The notes under the pieces were generated by a model. The model saw nothing but the letters and a program-made list of their open reading frames with translations, made no database searches and had not been told where the DNA came from. The translations under genes and the position numbers were made by a program. From CAYXVU01 sp964468725 (lineage in GTDB: Bacteria; Acidobacteriota; Blastocatellia; UBA7656), in the NCBI GenBank assembly GCA_964468725.1, contig CAYXVU010000215.1:1-10359 (forward strand): a DNA stretch of 10,359 nucleotides, written 5' to 3'. Positions 1-7,608 of this stretch are shown in pieces. Every line of letters starts with the position of its first letter. Within the stretch, counting starts at the first letter, position 1.

Positions 1-308
1 TGCAGCGGCACAAACAGAGAAACCGTAAGGCCATTCCGTTCTCGGTAAGAAGGGGACACGGATGAACAGAGACTGGACGGATGGCTGACGAATCAGTTGG
101 CCGGATTCGTCAGCCATCCGTCGCAGACAAGTTTATTGGTGTCCTATTTTTCTCTTTAACGAACAGAGCACTTTTGAAATACTGAACGATCAGAGAGACT
201 GAAGAACAGAAGAACAAATGCGCCCGTTTCTCGGTTTGATCGCGCCGTCGCTTGATTGGCTAAGGAAAGATCAAACGAGCGCCATTGTTGAGAGGAGCAA
301 GCAATCGT
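1..308. other. Non-coding leader region upstream of the propeller gene
   Basis: I see no convincing gene here. A reading frame opening at ATG 218 runs 82 codons, but it mostly overlaps the propeller gene in another frame and encodes a low-quality Arg/Ser-rich product. The main structure is the perfect inverted repeat at 76-122. The heptamer ACGGATG occurs at 58-64 and 77-83, and inverted at 115-121. A T-rich stretch lies at about 145-158. The region probably holds the promoter of the propeller-transporter operon, but I could not pick out a convincing -35/-10 pair. Confidence 0.5.
76..122. repeat. Perfect 19-bp inverted repeat with 9-nt loop
   Basis: The arms at 76-94 and 104-122 are exact reverse complements around the loop AGTTGGCCG. 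No T-run directly follows on either strand, and the nearest T-rich stretch on the + strand begins about 23 bases later. It is therefore not a textbook intrinsic terminator. It could be a dispersed palindromic (REP-like) element, an mRNA-stabilising hairpin, or the terminator of a gene lying left of the window. The symmetry is seen directly; the role is unknown. Confidence 0.8.
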
Positions 309-1781
309 ATGGAAGCTATTCCTTGGTATCGTACATTGACCTTCAAGATCGGAGTCGGAGCCGGGGTTGTCGTGCTGCTAGTTGCAGGGCTGTACGGACT
401 GGCGGCGGTTGGCATCTTGCCGAAATTTTGGGTGACCAACCCCGATCAGGAAGCGCACTACGATGAACTCGAACGCCACCGCGCAGCGCAACGCGAAAAC
501 CCACCCGCACCACCTGCCGATAACGCGCCCGCGCCCGCGACGCCTGCGACGGCAAGCCCGGCTCTCAACCCGGCCAGCGCGCCTGCGACAGCCTCCAGCG
601 GCGCGCCGAAAGCAGCGGCCAATCGCTGGACAGACTATCGCGGCCTGAATCGTGACGGACGCTATGAAGAGAGCACCATTTTGACCAACTGGCCATCGGG
701 AAAATTGCGCGAACTGTGGCGTGCGCCCATCGGCGGCGGTTGGGCTTCCTTCGTTGCGGCGGACGGAGTGGCCTTCACCATCGAGCAGCGGCGCTCTCAA
801 GAAGTGGTTGCAGCCTACGAACTCGCCACTGGCAAAGAGGTCTGGACGCATTCTTGGGATGCCGAATTCAAAGAGTCAGAGTCAATGGGCGGCGACGGGC
901 CGCGCGCGACGCCAACCTGGAATGAGGGGCGTATCTATGCGCTCGGCGCGAAAGGCGAATTGCGTTGTCTGGAGGCGCAGACGGGCAGACGCATCTGGTC
1001 GCGCAACATCTTGTCCGACAATGGCGCGTCCAACCTTGAATGGGGCATGTCGGGCGCGCCGCTAGTGGTGGATGATAAAGTGATTGTGCAACCCGGCGGC
1101 ACGAGCGGCAAATCAATCGTCGCTTATAACAAAAACACCGGCGAACGGGTCTGGACGGCGCTCAATGATCGGCAAGCCTACGTGTCGCCGATGTTGGTGA
1201 CGGTGGCGGGCAACCGACATATTCTGACCATCACCTCGACGCGGGTTGTGGGGTTGAATATCGCGGACGGCTCATTGATATGGGAGTATCCTTGGCAGAC
1301 TTCGATGGGCATCAACTGTTCGCAACCCATCGTTGTTGCGCCCAATCGCGTCTTCATCTCTTCGGGGTATGGCAAAGGTGCGGCAGTTGTTGAGCTCACG
1401 GCCAACGGCAGCGCATTGACGGCGCAACGAGTTTGGGAAAATACCTCAATCAAAAATAAGTTCAATAGTTCGGTCTTTCATAATGGCTATGTGTATGGCT
1501 TCGACGAAGGCATTCTGACCTGCGTGGATGTCGCCAACGGGGAGCGCAAATGGAAGGGCGGTCGCTATGGGTTTGGGCAACTGGTGCTGGCCAACGGCCA
1601 TTTGGTCATCACCACCGAAGAAGGCGAAGTCGTTCTGGTCAAAGCGACGCCCGATCAGCATACCGAAGTGGCTAAGTTTTCGGCGCTCGAAGGCCGGACA
1701 TGGAATGTGCCGGTCATCGTGAATGGCAGGCTTCTGGTTCGCAATGCGACCCACATGGTCTGTTACGACATTCAGGGCTAA
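309..1781 (+). CDS. Membrane-anchored PQQ-like beta-propeller protein
   Basis: A 490-residue protein of the PQQ-binding-like beta-propeller repeat superfamily (quinoprotein/BamB-like fold). Residues 13-35 form one hydrophobic anchor with no lipobox, so it is probably a signal anchor with the rest in the periplasm. An Ala/Pro-rich linker spans about 63-104. The propeller follows, with repeated turn motifs of the type x-TG/DG-x-x-x-W at about 170-180 (ELATGKEVW), 221-230 (EAQTGRRIW), 273-282 (NKNTGERVW), 316-325 (IADGSLIW) and 406-415 (VANGERKW). The opening WTDYRGLNRDGRY (107-119) resembles the W-x-x-[FY]-RG-x-NRDG start common in planctomycete and acidobacterial members. I chose ATG 309 because AGGAG sits at 293-297; an in-frame TTG at 285 lacks a ribosome-binding site. 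No cytochrome c motif or obvious dehydrogenase catalytic site is visible, so a scaffold or binding role is as likely as an enzyme. It is probably co-transcribed with the transporter 47 bases downstream. Confidence 0.88.
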   Translation: MEAIPWYRTLTFKIGVGAGVVVLLVAGLYGLAAVGILPKFWVTNPDQEAHYDELERHRAAQRENPPAPPADNAPAPATPATASPALNPASAPATASSGAPKAAANRWTDYRGLNRDGRYEESTILTNWPSGKLRELWRAPIGGGWASFVAADGVAFTIEQRRSQEVVAAYELATGKEVWTHSWDAEFKESESMGGDGPRATPTWNEGRIYALGAKGELRCLEAQTGRRIWSRNILSDNGASNLEWGMSGAPLVVDDKVIVQPGGTSGKSIVAYNKNTGERVWTALNDRQAYVSPMLVTVAGNRHILTITSTRVVGLNIADGSLIWEYPWQTSMGINCSQPIVVAPNRVFISSGYGKGAAVVELTANGSALTAQRVWENTSIKNKFNSSVFHNGYVYGFDEGILTCVDVANGERKWKGGRYGFGQLVLANGHLVITTEEGEVVLVKATPDQHTEVAKFSALEGRTWNVPVIVNGRLLVRNATHMVCYDIQG

Positions 1782-1817
1782 GAGACAGAGGTCACTGAGC
1801 GGTTGTCACCTGACTGC

Positions 1818-1823
1818 GGAGGA
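1818..1823 (+). promoter_or_regulatory. Shine-Dalgarno site of the MFS transporter gene
   Basis: GGAGGA lies five bases before ATG 1829 and fixes the start of the transporter gene. It sits inside the 47-base gap after the propeller stop codon. That gap shows no terminator-like hairpin followed by a T-run, which supports a shared transcript. Confidence 0.75.
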
Positions 1824-1828
1824 AAGCG

Positions 1829-3046
1829 ATGAACCGAGACGTGCGATGGCGGCTTTCGATGATGATGTTCTTGCAGTACGCGGTGTGGGGCGTGTGGTCG
1901 CCGGTGATTGCGGCTTACTTTGAAAAACTCGGCTTCAGCGGTACGCAGTACGGATTCATCCTCAGTTTGCTGCCGCTTGGCTGTATGATCGCGCCGTTTT
2001 GCGGAGGACAGTTAGCGGATCGCTACATCTCAACCGAAAAACTGCTGGCGATATTGCATCTGGCGGGAGGCATCTTTTTGTGTGCGATGGCGCGGGTGAC
2101 CGGCTATGGCAGCGTGACGGTGTTGATGTTGCTGTGGGCGCTGATGTATGCGCCGACGCTGGCCTTAACCAACTCAATCACCTTTCATCACCTGCCCGAT
2201 GCGAAGAACAAATTTGGACTGGTACGGGTGTGGGGAACGATTGGCTGGATTGCTGCCGGGTTGTTGCTGACCGGGGTTCGCAAGATGTGGCCGGAGGGTC
2301 TTCCGGGACTCAGTGGTGCAGATAGTCTGTGGCTCGGCGGATTTCTCTCCATCGCGCTCGGACTCTTCTGTCTGGCGCTGCCGCACACGCCGCCCGCCAA
2401 AAGCGGCGAGAGTCCCTGGGCTTTTTTATCGGCGCTCAAGCTATTGCGCGACCCGTCTTTTGCGTTCTTCACCGTGATCATCTTCGTCGTCTCCACCGAA
2501 CTGATGTTCTATTACGTGCTGACCGCGCCATTTCTGGAAACCATCGGCATTCAGAGCGCCAACATTCCGGCGGTGATGACCATCGCGCAAGCAGCGGAGA
2601 TCGGCACGATGCTGGCATTGCCGAGGATGTTGACCAAGTGGGGGGTGCGGAAAACCATGGCGCTCGGCATTTTGGCTTGGCCGATTCGTTATGCAGTCTT
2701 CGCCTTCGGCGAGCCGACCTGGCTGGTCATTGCGGCGTTGTCACTGCATGGGGTCTGTTATGTCTGCTTCTTCGTTGTCGCCTATATTCATGTTGATTCA
2801 GTGGCAACGCCCGACATTCGCGCTTCGGCGCAGGCGTTTATCACCTTCGTTGCGCTCGGCGCGGGGATGTTCATCGGCTCATTGTTTGCGGGCTGGATTC
2901 GTGACTATTTCTCGACAGCGCAAGGAACGAACTACGCATACGTCTTCAGCGTCCCGTGCGGGCTAACGATACTCTGTGCGTTGATCTTCTTCCTATCGTT
3001 CAAAGAGCGTGCCGCAAGCGCACAATTACCGGAAGTGGCGAAGTGA
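1829..3046 (+). CDS. MFS transporter, NupG-like nucleoside:H+ symporter family
   Basis: A 405-residue polytopic inner-membrane protein with about twelve hydrophobic segments, roughly at 8-30, 41-62, 71-89, 95-116, 133-150, 166-185, 210-236, 246-265, 276-293, 297-320, 335-357 and 371-391. A motif-A-like GGQLADRY (59-66) follows the second segment. RVWGTIGW (133-140) matches the R-x-x-G-x-x-GW pattern of the nucleoside:H+ symporter and LacY-like branch. LHGVCYVCFFVVAYIHVD (306-323) with RASAQAF (331-337) strongly resembles the NupG/XapB signature region. The family imports nucleosides by proton symport, but distant bacterial members are uncharacterised, so the substrate is not certain. The length is normal for the family. 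It is downstream of and probably translated with the beta-propeller gene. No nucleoside-catabolic gene is visible to support the substrate. Confidence 0.85.
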   Translation: MNRDVRWRLSMMMFLQYAVWGVWSPVIAAYFEKLGFSGTQYGFILSLLPLGCMIAPFCGGQLADRYISTEKLLAILHLAGGIFLCAMARVTGYGSVTVLMLLWALMYAPTLALTNSITFHHLPDAKNKFGLVRVWGTIGWIAAGLLLTGVRKMWPEGLPGLSGADSLWLGGFLSIALGLFCLALPHTPPAKSGESPWAFLSALKLLRDPSFAFFTVIIFVVSTELMFYYVLTAPFLETIGIQSANIPAVMTIAQAAEIGTMLALPRMLTKWGVRKTMALGILAWPIRYAVFAFGEPTWLVIAALSLHGVCYVCFFVVAYIHVDSVATPDIRASAQAFITFVALGAGMFIGSLFAGWIRDYFSTAQGTNYAYVFSVPCGLTILCALIFFLSFKERAASAQLPEVAK

Positions 3047-3196
3047 AGCTTTGACCGCCGCGCAGGCGATCATCTGACGGCGAAGCAGAGCCGCCAAGAC
3101 ACTGGCTCCTCTTGCCTCTTAGCCCGAAAAAGGCGAATGACTGATCTCTTCACTATGCCCATTGCACCCGTCAGCGAGCCTGCTGGCAGAAACCAC

Positions 3197-3508
3197 TTAC
3201 CAGCGAATGCGGTAGCGTTTCACTTTGCTGTTTAGCGTCGTATGAGGGATGCCTAAAAGTTCGGCGGCCTTTCGTTGATTGCCGCCGCTGACGCGCAGGG
3301 CGTTTTGAATCAAGCTGTTTTCATAACGCCGCAATTCAGCCGTGATGTCGAAGCCTTGATCGAGGGTAAGCCCTTCGGCCTTTTCCAGAGCTTCGATGTC
3401 GGCTTTCAGGCGGGTAAGCAGGTCTTCCAACTGCTTAACAGTGTATTGCAATTCCTGGTGATTGGCGCGCGGGGCGGCGGACGGAGAAAGGGCGGAGCCG
3501 ACTAACAT
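3197..3508 (-). CDS. Small orphan Fis-type helix-turn-helix protein
   Basis: A 103-residue protein. Residues 64-101 are a Fis/NtrC-type C-terminal DNA-binding domain: ENSLIQNAL, then GGNQRKAAELLGIPHTTLNS (75-94), then KVKRYRI. The G-N-Q-x-x-A-A-x-LLGI-x-x-x-TL-x-x-K pattern is diagnostic. Residues about 20-46 are charged and heptad-like (ELQYTVKQLEDLLTRLKADI), probably a coiled coil or dimerisation helix. There is no receiver and no AAA+ sigma-54 activator domain, so it is a stand-alone DNA-binding protein rather than a complete NtrC-type activator. The same frame stays open upstream to 3634, but ATG 3508 has a near-perfect GGAGGTG at 3517-3523 eight bases away, and the longer frame would run through the receptor's terminator. 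It may act as a nucleoid-associated or local regulator; its targets are unknown. Confidence 0.8.
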   Translation of the reverse strand: MLVGSALSPSAAPRANHQELQYTVKQLEDLLTRLKADIEALEKAEGLTLDQGFDITAELRRYENSLIQNALRVSGGNQRKAAELLGIPHTTLNSKVKRYRIRW

Positions 3509-3516
3509 AACCGATG

Positions 3517-3523
3517 CACCTCC
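3517..3523 (-). promoter_or_regulatory. Shine-Dalgarno site of the Fis-type gene
   Basis: GGAGGTG on the minus strand lies eight bases before ATG 3508. It decides the start in favour of a 103-residue product over the 145-codon open frame. Confidence 0.75.
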
Positions 3524-3582
3524 AAAGAATTCAACAGGGCACGCTTTTCTTATCGAACCAAAAACCGAACTACCGATGAGAG

Positions 3583-3610
3583 AAAAAAGAGAGGGGACAA
3601 AGCCCCTCTC
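3583..3610 (-). terminator. Rho-independent terminator of the Oar-like receptor gene
   Basis: On the minus strand an 8-bp perfect stem (GAGAGGGG / CCCCTCTC; arms 3603-3610 and 3589-3596) with a 6-nt loop is followed at once by six T (3583-3588). It lies 25 bases after the receptor stop codon. This is a textbook intrinsic terminator. It implies that the Fis-type gene downstream has its own promoter or depends on read-through. Confidence 0.92.
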
Positions 3611-3634
3611 GATAAAGTGGTGAGACAACTCCAC

Positions 3635-6600
3635 CTAGAAAATGATCTTCAAGCCGAATTGCAAAATTCGGCGACCGAACTCGATGTCCGAATTTTCAGC
3701 AAACGCGCCGCCCGGCACGCCTGCCTGATCCACAAACGGCGTCGGAACGGTGGGGAAAGTTACTGCGCCCGCCAGCCCCGCGCCCGCATTGGGATGATTG
3801 AGAAGGTTGAAGATTTCCGTACGGAACTGCACGCGCACGCGTTCGTTGAAGCGCGTGGTTTTGAAGATGCCGAGATTGACTTGATTGAGACGCGGCCCCA
3901 ACAAGGTGTTGCGCGCCGCATCGCCATACGGTGTGCCGAAAATCTTTGCCGCTCCCGGCGCATTGACGATATAGGCGACATCTTTTTTACCAACCGCGAC
4001 GGCATTGCCATTGTTCAAGAGTTCATTAAAGGAGTAGAACCCACTGGCATTGGCAATGGGGGCGCCAAAGATGAGGCTGGCGTCAATCTGGCTGATGCCG
4101 ACCAGACGCGGGTCGGCGTCAGGGTTGCCGATGAAGGGTCGCAGAATCTCGCCGCCGAGCGGATCCAGATAACTCGGAATCAGCAGGTTGAGACCTAACC
4201 CTTGAATGGGCGTGTAGCGTTGGCCGCTGGCTAGCAGATAGGTTCCGTTCAATTGCCAACCGCCGAGCAGATGGCCGACAACGCCTTTTTGGTCGCGGTT
4301 TCCCGGCACATCCCAAATCCAATTGGCTGAGAAGGCATGGCGGCGATCAAAGCCCGAATAACTGCGTTCGGCATCAGTTACGTTGAAGGGATTTTGCGCC
4401 AGCGTGTTTTCTACAAAGGCGAAAATTTCGCTGATGTTATCGAGCGCCTTGCTCCAAGTGTAGGCAGCGCCGAAGCTCACTTGATTGAATGCGCGCCCGC
4501 TGTAGCGCGTTTGCAATGAGTGATAGAGCGACTGCGCGGAGTTCTGTCGCCGGGTCTCACGACCGGCACGGAAGAGACGACCGTTGCAGTTGCCTTCGTT
4601 TTCAGCCGTTGCCGGATCGTTGACGCAAGCGAGTGGCGTGATCCCTTGCGGCACTAAATTCGGGAAGCCCGGAAATTGAATGCCGCCAACCGTGAAGCCG
4701 TTGATGAGACGATCAACGCGCGGATTGGCATTGACGTTTTGGAACAGCCCGATGCCATGGGTTCCCAGATAACGGGCTTCCACAACATTGTTGCTATTGA
4801 TCTGTCGTTGAATGCCCAGCGACCACTGCTGCGCATAGGGCAGATGGAGGTCGGGCGAGACGGTCGTGCGATTGGCCAACAGATTCGGGTCGAAGGCGTT
4901 GCGGAGAATCACATTCTGCCGCGCCGCGAAGGCGCGAATGTTATCGCCGGTCAGCGCGCCTGTTGGAACCGGAAACTCCCGCGCCGCCGTGTTGGTCGTC
5001 TGATTGTTGAAGACCACCGGAGCCGAACCTTGTACATTGACCAAAATGTTATAGAAGGTCGGATCAAAGGCTACCGAATAACCGCCGCGAATGACGGTGG
5101 CATCTTCGCCCAACCAACGTTTGCCGAAGCGCGGCGAATAGGCAAAGCCAATGCGCGGCGCCCAGTTGTTTTTATCGCCTGGCAGCAGCGGCACTGTGCG
5201 CGCTTCAAGCGGCAGGTTCTGTCGCCAGATGGCGGTGTTCGGATCGGATTCCCGCGCTACCGTGAAATCGTGCAGCGTGTTGATGGGTTGACCCGTGTAT
5301 TCGTAGCGAATGCCGAGATTGAGGGTCAGGTTCTCGCGCACCTTCCAATCGTCTTGGAAGAAATAGAACTGATCGGTCTCTTTGTACTCAATCGTCGGTT
5401 CGCCGACCGCCACTGTCACCCGGAACGGGTTGTTGGCCAACAAGGCGGCTTTCGTGTTGACGTTAAACTGACCGTTGAAGTTCGGCAGGAAGGTCGAGGA
5501 GTTGGGCAAGCGACGCACATCAGCGCCAAAGATCAACTGATGCCGCCCGCGCGTGGTCGAGAAGTTATCGGAGAATTGATAGACCTGCACATTGCGACCC
5601 TGCGGCAATCCCGTGCCGCCGCCAACCGTTTGCAACGGCGTGCCCGTGTTATCGCCGAGCACCGCGCCGAAGGTCAGGTTGGTGAAAGCGCTGCCGACGT
5701 TGGCAAACTCCGGTATGCAGCCTTTCAATCCGTCACAACCGCCGCCGAAGCCGAGAAAGAGGCGGGTGTAGGCGAAACGGAATTCATTGAGCGAACGGTT
5801 TGATACTTGCCGGTTCCAGCCGATGCTCAAATTCTGACTGCGATAGGGAGCATCACCGGTGAAGCCGTTGCCCGAAGCATTGGCCAATGTTCCACCGGCA
5901 ATGACGCCATTTTTGAAGTTGCCATCCTGAAACAGATAGCGCCCCCAGAGGCCGTCTTTGTCGGTCAGCGTCCAGTCCACTCTGCCCGTGAACTCTTCTT
6001 GGTTGCTCGGCGTTGCTGTCGGCCCTTCGAAGACGCGTTCCGGCAAGGCGGCGCGATAGACATTGCCGCCCAGGGTGATGGTGTCGAAAGGATTGGCAAC
6101 ATCGGTACGCGGTCGCACCAAACCGAAATCGGTGACGGCAAAGGCGCTGAAATCGGCAAGGGCTGCGGCGATGGGGTTGTTCGGAAAATCGGCTTTCAAA
6201 CGCGCCAAGTCTTGCGGCAGGATAGCCAGCGCCGTGCTGCGCGCCGTAAAGGATTCGCGAGTGCGAATGCCCTGATAGCTGCCGAAGAAGAAGGCTTTGT
6301 TTTCGATGATCGGCCCGCCCAAAGTGCCGCCGTAGACATTATAAAGCAGCGGCGGCGGGTCTTCGTTGACGCGGCTGCCATCAGGGTTGGCGGCGATCTT
6401 CTCTTTGTTCGTCAAGCTCTCAAAGAGTTTACGATCCCGATGAAACCATGAGGCTGTCCCGTGAAGATCGTTGGTTCCGGCTCTCGTCACGATGTTGACG
6501 ATGGCGCCCTGATTGCGACCGTATTGCGCCGAGAAGTTGTTAGTGATGACTTGAAAGTCCTGCACCGTATCTTGATTGCTGACGAAGTAACTTGGCCCGC

Positions 6601-7249
6601 CGATGGCCAGATCGTTATTGTCTTGTCCGTCAATCGAGAAGTTGTTCGAACGGGCGCGATTGCCATTGACTGACAACCCTGTGCCGTTGGTGTTGGTGCC
6701 GCCCAAGCCGTTGGGAACGACGCCGGGAACCAAGAGCGCCAAGGTGTCAATGCCCGCGCCTGCGACGTTCGAAGGCAGCTCGGCCACTTGCCGCGCATCG
6801 AAATTGGAAGAGACTTGCGCCGTCTCTTTTTGAATTGTCGTCTCGCTGTTGGCTACGACGGTGACGGTTTCGCTAACGCCGCCGGTTTGCAGGGTTGCGT
6901 CAATCGTCGCTTCTAGTCCGAGCCGGACATCCACATCGGTGAAGACCGCGCGTTTGAAGTTGCTGGCTTCAACCGTGAGGGTGTACTTGCCGGGAAGCAG
7001 GTTGGGGATGTTGTAGATGCCTTCACCGGTCGTAGTGAAGACCGGGCTTTCGACGCCCGTTGCTTGGTTCTTCGCCTTGACGCTTGCGCCGCTGATGAGC
7101 GCACCGGATTCATCCGTGACAGCGCCACGAATCGAACCCGTCGTCGCTTGCGCGAAGACCGACAAGGTCGAAGATGGCATCAACAAGGTTGAGATCATCA
7201 GAAAGACGCTCAATGTTGCGAACCTTTTCATCTTGCGTAGAGTTCTCAT
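3635..7249 (-). CDS. Oar-like TonB-dependent outer-membrane receptor
   Basis: A 1204-residue outer-membrane protein. Residues 1-35 are a signal peptide (basic MRTLRKMKRF, hydrophobic core, AQA end). Residues about 36-120 form a carboxypeptidase-regulatory-like beta-sandwich (GSIRGAVTDESGALISGASV, then GIYNIPNLLPGKYTLTVEA). SETVTVVA (126-133) is a candidate TonB box. The plug follows at about 140-258, with SVNGNRARSNNFSIDGQDNN (193-212) and FSAQYGRNQGAIVNIVTRAG (239-258). The remainder is a large beta-barrel with TWSKALDN near 931-938, ending in an aromatic C-terminus (LKIIF) typical of BAM substrates. Start ATG 7249 has AGGAGG at 7262-7267, 12 bases away; the frame is open to 7288 but with no better start. 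Family members are thought to import large or complex substrates such as peptides or glycans by TonB energy, or to serve in surface adhesion. The substrate is not predictable. It is divergent from the winged-helix gene and ends in a strong terminator. Confidence 0.93.
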   Translation of the reverse strand: MRTLRKMKRFATLSVFLMISTLLMPSSTLSVFAQATTGSIRGAVTDESGALISGASVKAKNQATGVESPVFTTTGEGIYNIPNLLPGKYTLTVEASNFKRAVFTDVDVRLGLEATIDATLQTGGVSETVTVVANSETTIQKETAQVSSNFDARQVAELPSNVAGAGIDTLALLVPGVVPNGLGGTNTNGTGLSVNGNRARSNNFSIDGQDNNDLAIGGPSYFVSNQDTVQDFQVITNNFSAQYGRNQGAIVNIVTRAGTNDLHGTASWFHRDRKLFESLTNKEKIAANPDGSRVNEDPPPLLYNVYGGTLGGPIIENKAFFFGSYQGIRTRESFTARSTALAILPQDLARLKADFPNNPIAAALADFSAFAVTDFGLVRPRTDVANPFDTITLGGNVYRAALPERVFEGPTATPSNQEEFTGRVDWTLTDKDGLWGRYLFQDGNFKNGVIAGGTLANASGNGFTGDAPYRSQNLSIGWNRQVSNRSLNEFRFAYTRLFLGFGGGCDGLKGCIPEFANVGSAFTNLTFGAVLGDNTGTPLQTVGGGTGLPQGRNVQVYQFSDNFSTTRGRHQLIFGADVRRLPNSSTFLPNFNGQFNVNTKAALLANNPFRVTVAVGEPTIEYKETDQFYFFQDDWKVRENLTLNLGIRYEYTGQPINTLHDFTVARESDPNTAIWRQNLPLEARTVPLLPGDKNNWAPRIGFAYSPRFGKRWLGEDATVIRGGYSVAFDPTFYNILVNVQGSAPVVFNNQTTNTAAREFPVPTGALTGDNIRAFAARQNVILRNAFDPNLLANRTTVSPDLHLPYAQQWSLGIQRQINSNNVVEARYLGTHGIGLFQNVNANPRVDRLINGFTVGGIQFPGFPNLVPQGITPLACVNDPATAENEGNCNGRLFRAGRETRRQNSAQSLYHSLQTRYSGRAFNQVSFGAAYTWSKALDNISEIFAFVENTLAQNPFNVTDAERSYSGFDRRHAFSANWIWDVPGNRDQKGVVGHLLGGWQLNGTYLLASGQRYTPIQGLGLNLLIPSYLDPLGGEILRPFIGNPDADPRLVGISQIDASLIFGAPIANASGFYSFNELLNNGNAVAVGKKDVAYIVNAPGAAKIFGTPYGDAARNTLLGPRLNQVNLGIFKTTRFNERVRVQFRTEIFNLLNHPNAGAGLAGAVTFPTVPTPFVDQAGVPGGAFAENSDIEFGRRILQFGLKIIF

Positions 7250-7608
7250 AACTACTTCGTGCCTCCTAAAATTTTCGAGCTGGAGCAAAATTTCGTCGGC
7301 ACATCCTCAGAATTTCCTATGCATCCTGAACTTGCGAACCGTAGGGGACAGCCTCGGGCAGGCTTTAACCTCTCTCGCACTTCTTGCCATTCACGTCGTC
7401 TGGCTTGCTTGGTTTTGATGGAAGGAGTGCGGCGCTTGTTACAAGATTGACAATCGTTAAAGTTCAGTAAAAGCCTCGCGCCAGCCTCTGTAAAGCGGAA
7501 CCAATGCAGCACAGATTCGTTCTCTAATCTGGCAAACAGCCTAAAGGCTCGGAGAGATAAAAATCTTCAATTCAGCGGATGAAATTTCTCAATTCATAGG
7601 ACACCACC
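7250..7608. promoter_or_regulatory. Divergent intergenic regulatory region
   Basis: These 359 bases separate the receptor gene (-) from the winged-helix gene (+) and must hold both promoters. Visible elements are the receptor's AGGAGG at 7262-7267, two abutting 11-bp dyads at 7435-7455, two AGCCT/AGGCT dyads at 7350-7364 and 7538-7549, and an imperfect dyad near 7578-7597 just before the winged-helix ribosome-binding site (AGGA, 7598-7601). A TTGACA lies at 7447-7452, but I see no good -10 at the right distance. No credible gene is present. Confidence 0.55.
7435..7455. promoter_or_regulatory. Candidate operator: two abutting 11-bp dyads
   Basis: CTTGT-T-ACAAG (7435-7445) and GATTG-A-CAATC (7445-7455) are each perfect 5-bp inverted repeats around one base. 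They share G7445, and their centres (7440 and 7450) are 10 bp apart, one helical turn. They sit in the divergent region about equally far from both start codons. The symmetry is seen directly; operator function is inferred, and the obvious candidate binder is the adjacent winged-helix protein. Confidence 0.35.

Noticed and set aside
285..308. TTG 285 as start of the propeller protein
   Set aside because: No ribosome-binding site precedes it, whereas AGGAG at 293-297 serves ATG 309.
218..466. 82-codon open frame on the + strand ahead of the propeller gene
   Set aside because: It overlaps the propeller gene in another frame, has Arg/Ser-rich low-quality composition, and no clear ribosome-binding site.
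3047..3196. Possible terminator between the transporter and Fis-type genes
   Set aside because: Only 4-bp stems are found and no stem is followed by a T-run, so nothing can be called although convergent termination is expected here.
3509..3634. Longer N-terminus of the Fis-type protein
   Set aside because: It would translate through the intrinsic terminator of the receptor gene, and ATG 3508 has a near-perfect Shine-Dalgarno site.
3617..4198. 193-codon + strand frame over the receptor 3' end
   Set aside because: It is an antisense shadow of the barrel coding sequence with charged, family-less composition.
4676..5803. 375-codon open frame on the + strand inside the first receptor gene
   Set aside because: It is antisense to a receptor gene with clear domains and has no recognisable family; long antisense frames are expected in GC-rich genes.
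5807..6451. 214-codon + strand frame inside the first receptor gene
   Set aside because: Antisense shadow of the plug/barrel coding region, with no ribosome-binding or family evidence.
7268..7295. Near-repeat AAAATTTTCG / AAAATTTCG near the receptor start
   Set aside because: Two short AT-rich copies only, imperfect and likely by chance.
7447..7475. TTGACA as a -35 box for the winged-helix gene
   Set aside because: No acceptable -10 hexamer lies 16-18 bases downstream; the TTGACA is also part of a dyad.
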